Made by a program: the position numbers and the translations under genes. Under the pieces are notes generated by a model. That model saw nothing but the letters and a program-made list of their open reading frames with translations, had not been told where the DNA came from and did no database searches. Positions 5,894 to 7,311 of a stretch of DNA of 7,311 nucleotides are shown piece by piece. Within the stretch, counting starts at the first letter, position 1. The number at the start of each line of letters is the position of its first letter. This DNA is from Parcubacteria group bacterium GW2011_GWA2_47_8b (lineage in GTDB: Bacteria; Patescibacteriota; Minisyncoccia; UBA6257; WO2-44-18): positions 1 through 7,311 of the forward strand of contig LCOU01000025.1 of the NCBI GenBank assembly GCA_001003205.1, read 5' to 3'.

Positions 5894-6553
5894 ATGATCA
5901 AATTTGATATCATCACAATATTTCCCAGAATCTTCGACTCTTACTTTTCCGAGTCAATTTTGAAGCGCGCTCAAGAAAAACGGCTTATTAAGGTCGTGGC
6001 GCATAATTTGCGGGATTTTACGACCGATAAACACCACAAAGTTGACGACAAGCCGTACGGCGGAGGGCCGGGGATGGTTTTCAAAATTGAACCTATTTAT
6101 CGGGCGGTTCAATTTTTAAAGTCAAAAGTCAAAAGTAAAAAGTCAAAAGTACGAACGATACTTTTTTCCACGCGAGGGAAAAAATTTGACGCCAAAACCG
6201 CCAAACGTCTCTCAAGATATGATCAACTGATTTTGATCTGCGGCCGTTATGAGGGAGTAGACGAGCGAGCGGCGAAATATATCGCCGACGAAGAAATTTC
6301 CGTGGGCGATTATGTTTTGTCCGGCGGTGAGTTGCCGGCGATGATTCTAGTTGACGCGGTCTCTCGGCAAATCCCGGGCGTATTAGGGAAATTGGAATCA
6401 TTGGAAGAAAAAAGAGGTTCGTTTCCGGCATATACACGGCCAGAGGAATTTAGGGCAAAAGTAAAAGGTAAAAGGGAAAAGGTTTGGAGGGTGCCCAAAG
6501 TTTTATTGAGCGGGAGCCACAAAAACATTGAAAAGTGGCGTCAGAACCGTTAG
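5894..6553 (+). CDS. trmD: tRNA (guanine-37-N1) methyltransferase TrmD
   Basis: TrmD methylates G37 next to the anticodon using S-adenosylmethionine, which prevents +1 frameshifting, and works as a SPOUT trefoil-knot dimer in the cytoplasm. The 219-aa product starts MIKFDIITIFP. It shows KPYGGGPGMV (53-62), ICGRYEGVDER (115-125), and the SAM/knot region ISVGDYVLSGGELPAM (135-150) leading to R158 and IPGVLG (160-165). The C-terminal domain has YTRPEEF (180-186) and VPKVLLSG (200-207). The frame extends upstream to GTG 5861 inside the terminator, but the family start is the ATG at 5894. The loop before YTRP reads EEKRGSFPA and is shorter than the common form; the usual catalytic Asp/Glu is not obvious there. 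Lysine-rich segments 76-87 and 188-197 are encoded by 7-bp tandem repeats. rimM does not precede it and rplS does not follow. There is no Shine-Dalgarno sequence. Confidence 0.96.
   Translation: MIKFDIITIFPRIFDSYFSESILKRAQEKRLIKVVAHNLRDFTTDKHHKVDDKPYGGGPGMVFKIEPIYRAVQFLKSKVKSKKSKVRTILFSTRGKKFDAKTAKRLSRYDQLILICGRYEGVDERAAKYIADEEISVGDYVLSGGELPAMILVDAVSRQIPGVLGKLESLEEKRGSFPAYTRPEEFRAKVKGKREKVWRVPKVLLSGSHKNIEKWRQNR
6121..6150 (+). repeat. First 7-bp tandem repeat in trmD
   Basis: The units GTCAAAA, GTCAAAA, GTAAAAA and GTCAAAA (6121-6148) are followed by a partial GT. They encode the lysine/serine-rich KSKVKSKKSKV loop at residues 76-86, between the first substrate-binding region and the next beta strand. 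Most TrmD proteins have a short loop here, so this looks like an in-frame expansion. Confidence 0.85.
6454..6481 (+). repeat. Second 7-bp tandem repeat in trmD
   Basis: The units are GGCAAAA, GTAAAAG, GTAAAAG and GGAAAAG, four A-rich heptamers in 28 bp, with two of them identical. They encode AKVKGKREKV (residues 188-197) between YTRPEEF and VPKVLLSG. Related TrmD proteins can have a lysine-rich KGK segment here anyway, so simple codon bias is possible. The sequence is less regular than the first tract. Confidence 0.6.
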
Positions 6554-6556
6554 AAT
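6528..6556 (+). promoter_or_regulatory. Promoter for the small membrane protein gene
   Basis: TTGAAA (6528-6533), a 17-bp spacer and TAGAAT (6551-6556) are each 5/6 matches to consensus. The -10 overlaps the trmD stop codon. The predicted start near 6563 gives a leader of about 22 bases that contains the AAGGGGG ribosome-binding site. Confidence 0.75.
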
Positions 6557-6584
6557 CCGATTGGCACTTTTAAGGGGGTAGCAT

Positions 6585-6782
6585 ATGGGGCGAGTAGTGT
6601 ATGACTATATCGCGACCCTTATCGCGCTTTTTGCGATTGTGATTTTAGGTTCGCTTTCAATTGCGGGTATTACAGGGCCGGGATTGCTGGTGAGCACCCT
6701 TTTTCTACTGGTCGGGTTTTTTGTTTTTGAAACCCTAGTTCCCCGTTCCGCCATTGATGAATTGCGAAAAAATCATAAATAG
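6585..6782 (+). CDS. Small two-segment membrane protein, unknown function
   Basis: I do not recognise this 65-aa protein. After a short N-terminus (MGRVVYDY) come two hydrophobic stretches, at about 8-30 and 32-52, joined by a tight turn (GITGPG, 28-33). A polar, basic tail (PRSAIDELRKNHK) follows and would face the cytoplasm by the positive-inside rule. This is an inner-membrane hairpin topology with no soluble domain. The start is well supported by AAGGGGG at 6572-6578, six bases before the ATG. It begins 31 bp after trmD with its own promoter and is followed by a 12-bp hairpin. Its place where rplS often lies appears to be local rearrangement and does not show a translation role. It could be a toxin-like or assembly-factor small membrane protein, but nothing in the sequence decides that. 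Confidence 0.75.
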   Translation: MGRVVYDYIATLIALFAIVILGSLSIAGITGPGLLVSTLFLLVGFFVFETLVPRSAIDELRKNHK

Positions 6783-6796
6783 GCACAAGCTCTTGA

Positions 6797-6825
6797 CCCC
6801 ACACATAGGAACGCTATGTGTGGGG
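6797..6825 (+). terminator. 12-bp perfect hairpin abutting the rplJ promoter
   Basis: CCCCACACATAG (6797-6808) and its exact reverse complement (6814-6825) are separated by the loop GAACG. The right arm ends at the base before the -35 hexamer of rplJ. No T-run follows, so it is a poor intrinsic terminator. It may instead end transcripts less efficiently, stabilise the 3' end of the upstream mRNA, or serve as a protein-binding operator. Confidence 0.55.
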
Positions 6826-6854
6826 TTGACATAAGTCGGGAGCTTTTCTATATT
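6826..6854 (+). promoter_or_regulatory. Strong promoter of the rplJ operon
   Basis: A perfect -35 TTGACA (6826-6831), a 17-bp spacer and -10 TATATT (6849-6854, 5/6) predict a start at about 6860. This leaves a leader of about 117 bases before rplJ, as expected for an autoregulated ribosomal protein operon. Confidence 0.88.
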
Positions 6855-6859
6855 TAGAG

Positions 6860-6967
6860 GCGTTCCGTAGACAAGGGGCGGCAGCCCGCCGAAGAGGCGG
6901 GGCACAATAAGTCCTCTCTAGGATATCAAGAAGATATTTTGGTATCTGCGGCAGACCGCAGTTTTTT
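6860..6967 (+). ncRNA. Ribosomal protein L10 leader (cis-regulatory RNA)
   Basis: In many bacteria the mRNA leader of rplJ folds to mimic the L10 binding site of 23S rRNA, and L10 in complex with L7/L12 binds it to reduce its own expression. This segment lies between the promoter and rplJ and begins with GTTCCGTAGACA (6862-6873). I recognise the CCGTAGAC core from rplJ leaders such as that of Bacillus subtilis. A hairpin CCCGCC/GGCGGG with loop GAAGA (6885-6901) follows, then a weaker one ATATC/GATAT (6923-6937), and finally a terminator hairpin. Assignment rests on location, core motif and overall layout, not on a covariance-model search. Confidence 0.75.
6946..6967 (+). terminator. Attenuator terminator in the rplJ leader
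   Basis: CTGCGG (6946-6951) and CCGCAG (6956-6961) form a 6-bp GC-rich stem with loop CAGA, followed directly by six T. It lies nine bases before the rplJ start and after a strong promoter. It can therefore only make sense as a conditional terminator controlling L10 production. Confidence 0.88.
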
Positions 6968-6976
6968 ATTAAAACA

Positions 6977-7311
6977 ATGTTAAACAAAGCTCAAAAAAGG
7001 CAGCAAATAGACCTCGGACTTGCCAAAATTAAAAAAAGCCGATGCTTGGTCTTTTTGGATTTTTCCGGCGTCACTATGGAGGAGGTTAAAAAACTCAAAA
7101 CCGGACTCCGCAAAGCCGGCGCCACTTTCCAGGTAATCAAAAAGCGCCTGTTGAAATTAGCAATGAAAGAAGCGGGTTTTGATTTTGACCCCCTGCAGTT
7201 TGATTTGCAGGTGGGCACTATTTTCGTGCCCGAAGATTTAACTTCGGTGGCCGCCGCCATCTACAAAAGCTGGAAGGAAATTTCCAAGACCAAGAAGAAT
7301 TTTAAAATTTT
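6977..7311 (+). CDS. rplJ: 50S ribosomal protein L10, 3'-truncated by window edge
   Basis: L10 anchors the L7/L12 stalk on the large ribosomal subunit and autoregulates its operon. The frame from the ATG at 6977 is open to the window end, giving 111 complete codons of a protein usually about 165-175 aa long. It begins MLNKAQKRQQIDLGLAKIKK. The diagnostic region follows: a hydrophobic strand CLVFLDFSGVTMEEVKKLK, then LRKAGATFQVIKKRLLKLA, which corresponds to the RKxGxxxxVVKNTL block of other L10 proteins. The VGTIFVPEDLTSVAAAI stretch matches the next conserved part. No Shine-Dalgarno sequence is present: the start follows the attenuator T-run and an A-rich stretch. The start context ATTAAAACAATGTTAA is nearly identical to that of rpsP. 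rplL would be expected downstream, outside the window. Confidence 0.93.
   Translation, partial: MLNKAQKRQQIDLGLAKIKKSRCLVFLDFSGVTMEEVKKLKTGLRKAGATFQVIKKRLLKLAMKEAGFDFDPLQFDLQVGTIFVPEDLTSVAAAIYKSWKEISKTKKNFKI

Noticed and set aside
6793..6820. Second promoter starting at TTGACC upstream of the rplJ hairpin
   Set aside because: The -10 at suitable spacing (TATGTG or ATGTGT) is poor and lies in the hairpin arm, while the TTGACA-17-TATATT promoter just downstream is far better.

Overview
The window looks like part of the chromosome of a reduced-genome bacterium of the Patescibacteria / Candidate Phyla Radiation, most likely a Parcubacteria-like lineage. This is an inference from three things. 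The housekeeping proteins are shortened or divergent. The rpsP-trmD locus lacks rimM and rplS. A 20-bp CCTGCC-type palindrome sits inside a gene and encodes a SLPAGRQA peptide, which I remember as frequent in such genomes. Every gene is on the + strand. The standard code fits, because no in-frame TGA is needed, and all eight visible stop codons are TAA or TAG.

Left part (1-4683): the 3' end of rnc (RNase III), then ftsH (membrane AAA+ protease), closed by an intrinsic terminator that overlaps its last codons, then a short smc (chromosome condensation ATPase). The smc product keeps both ATPase half-sites, but the coiled coil is short and no hinge domain is recognisable. The smc coding sequence carries a four-unit 7-bp tandem repeat and the perfect palindrome, 37 bp apart.

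Middle part (4684-6553): an unrecognised Cys/His-rich protein of 119 aa with its own promoter and terminator, then rpsP (ribosomal protein S16), khpA (KH-domain RNA-binding protein) and trmD (tRNA m1G37 methyltransferase). These last three keep the classical order, but khpA has its own consensus promoter, a 14-bp hairpin separates khpA from trmD, and trmD appears to start from an extended -10 promoter on a leaderless transcript. trmD contains two more four-unit 7-bp repeat tracts, both in lysine-rich loops.

Right part (6554-7311): a 65-aa protein with two predicted membrane segments and its own promoter, a 12-bp perfect hairpin, then a strong promoter and a ribosomal protein L10 leader with a terminator (attenuator) just before rplJ (L10), which runs off the window.

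Functionally this is a translation and RNA-processing neighbourhood (RNase III, S16, KhpA, TrmD, L10) with proteostasis (FtsH) and chromosome maintenance (SMC). Instead of one operon it is divided into many small units. Four promoters have a 17-bp spacer and good -35/-10 hexamers. Several core genes (smc, rpsP, khpA, trmD, rplJ) lack a clear Shine-Dalgarno sequence, while ftsH and the two unknown genes have purine-rich ones. No insertion sequence, CRISPR array, tRNA or rRNA gene was seen.
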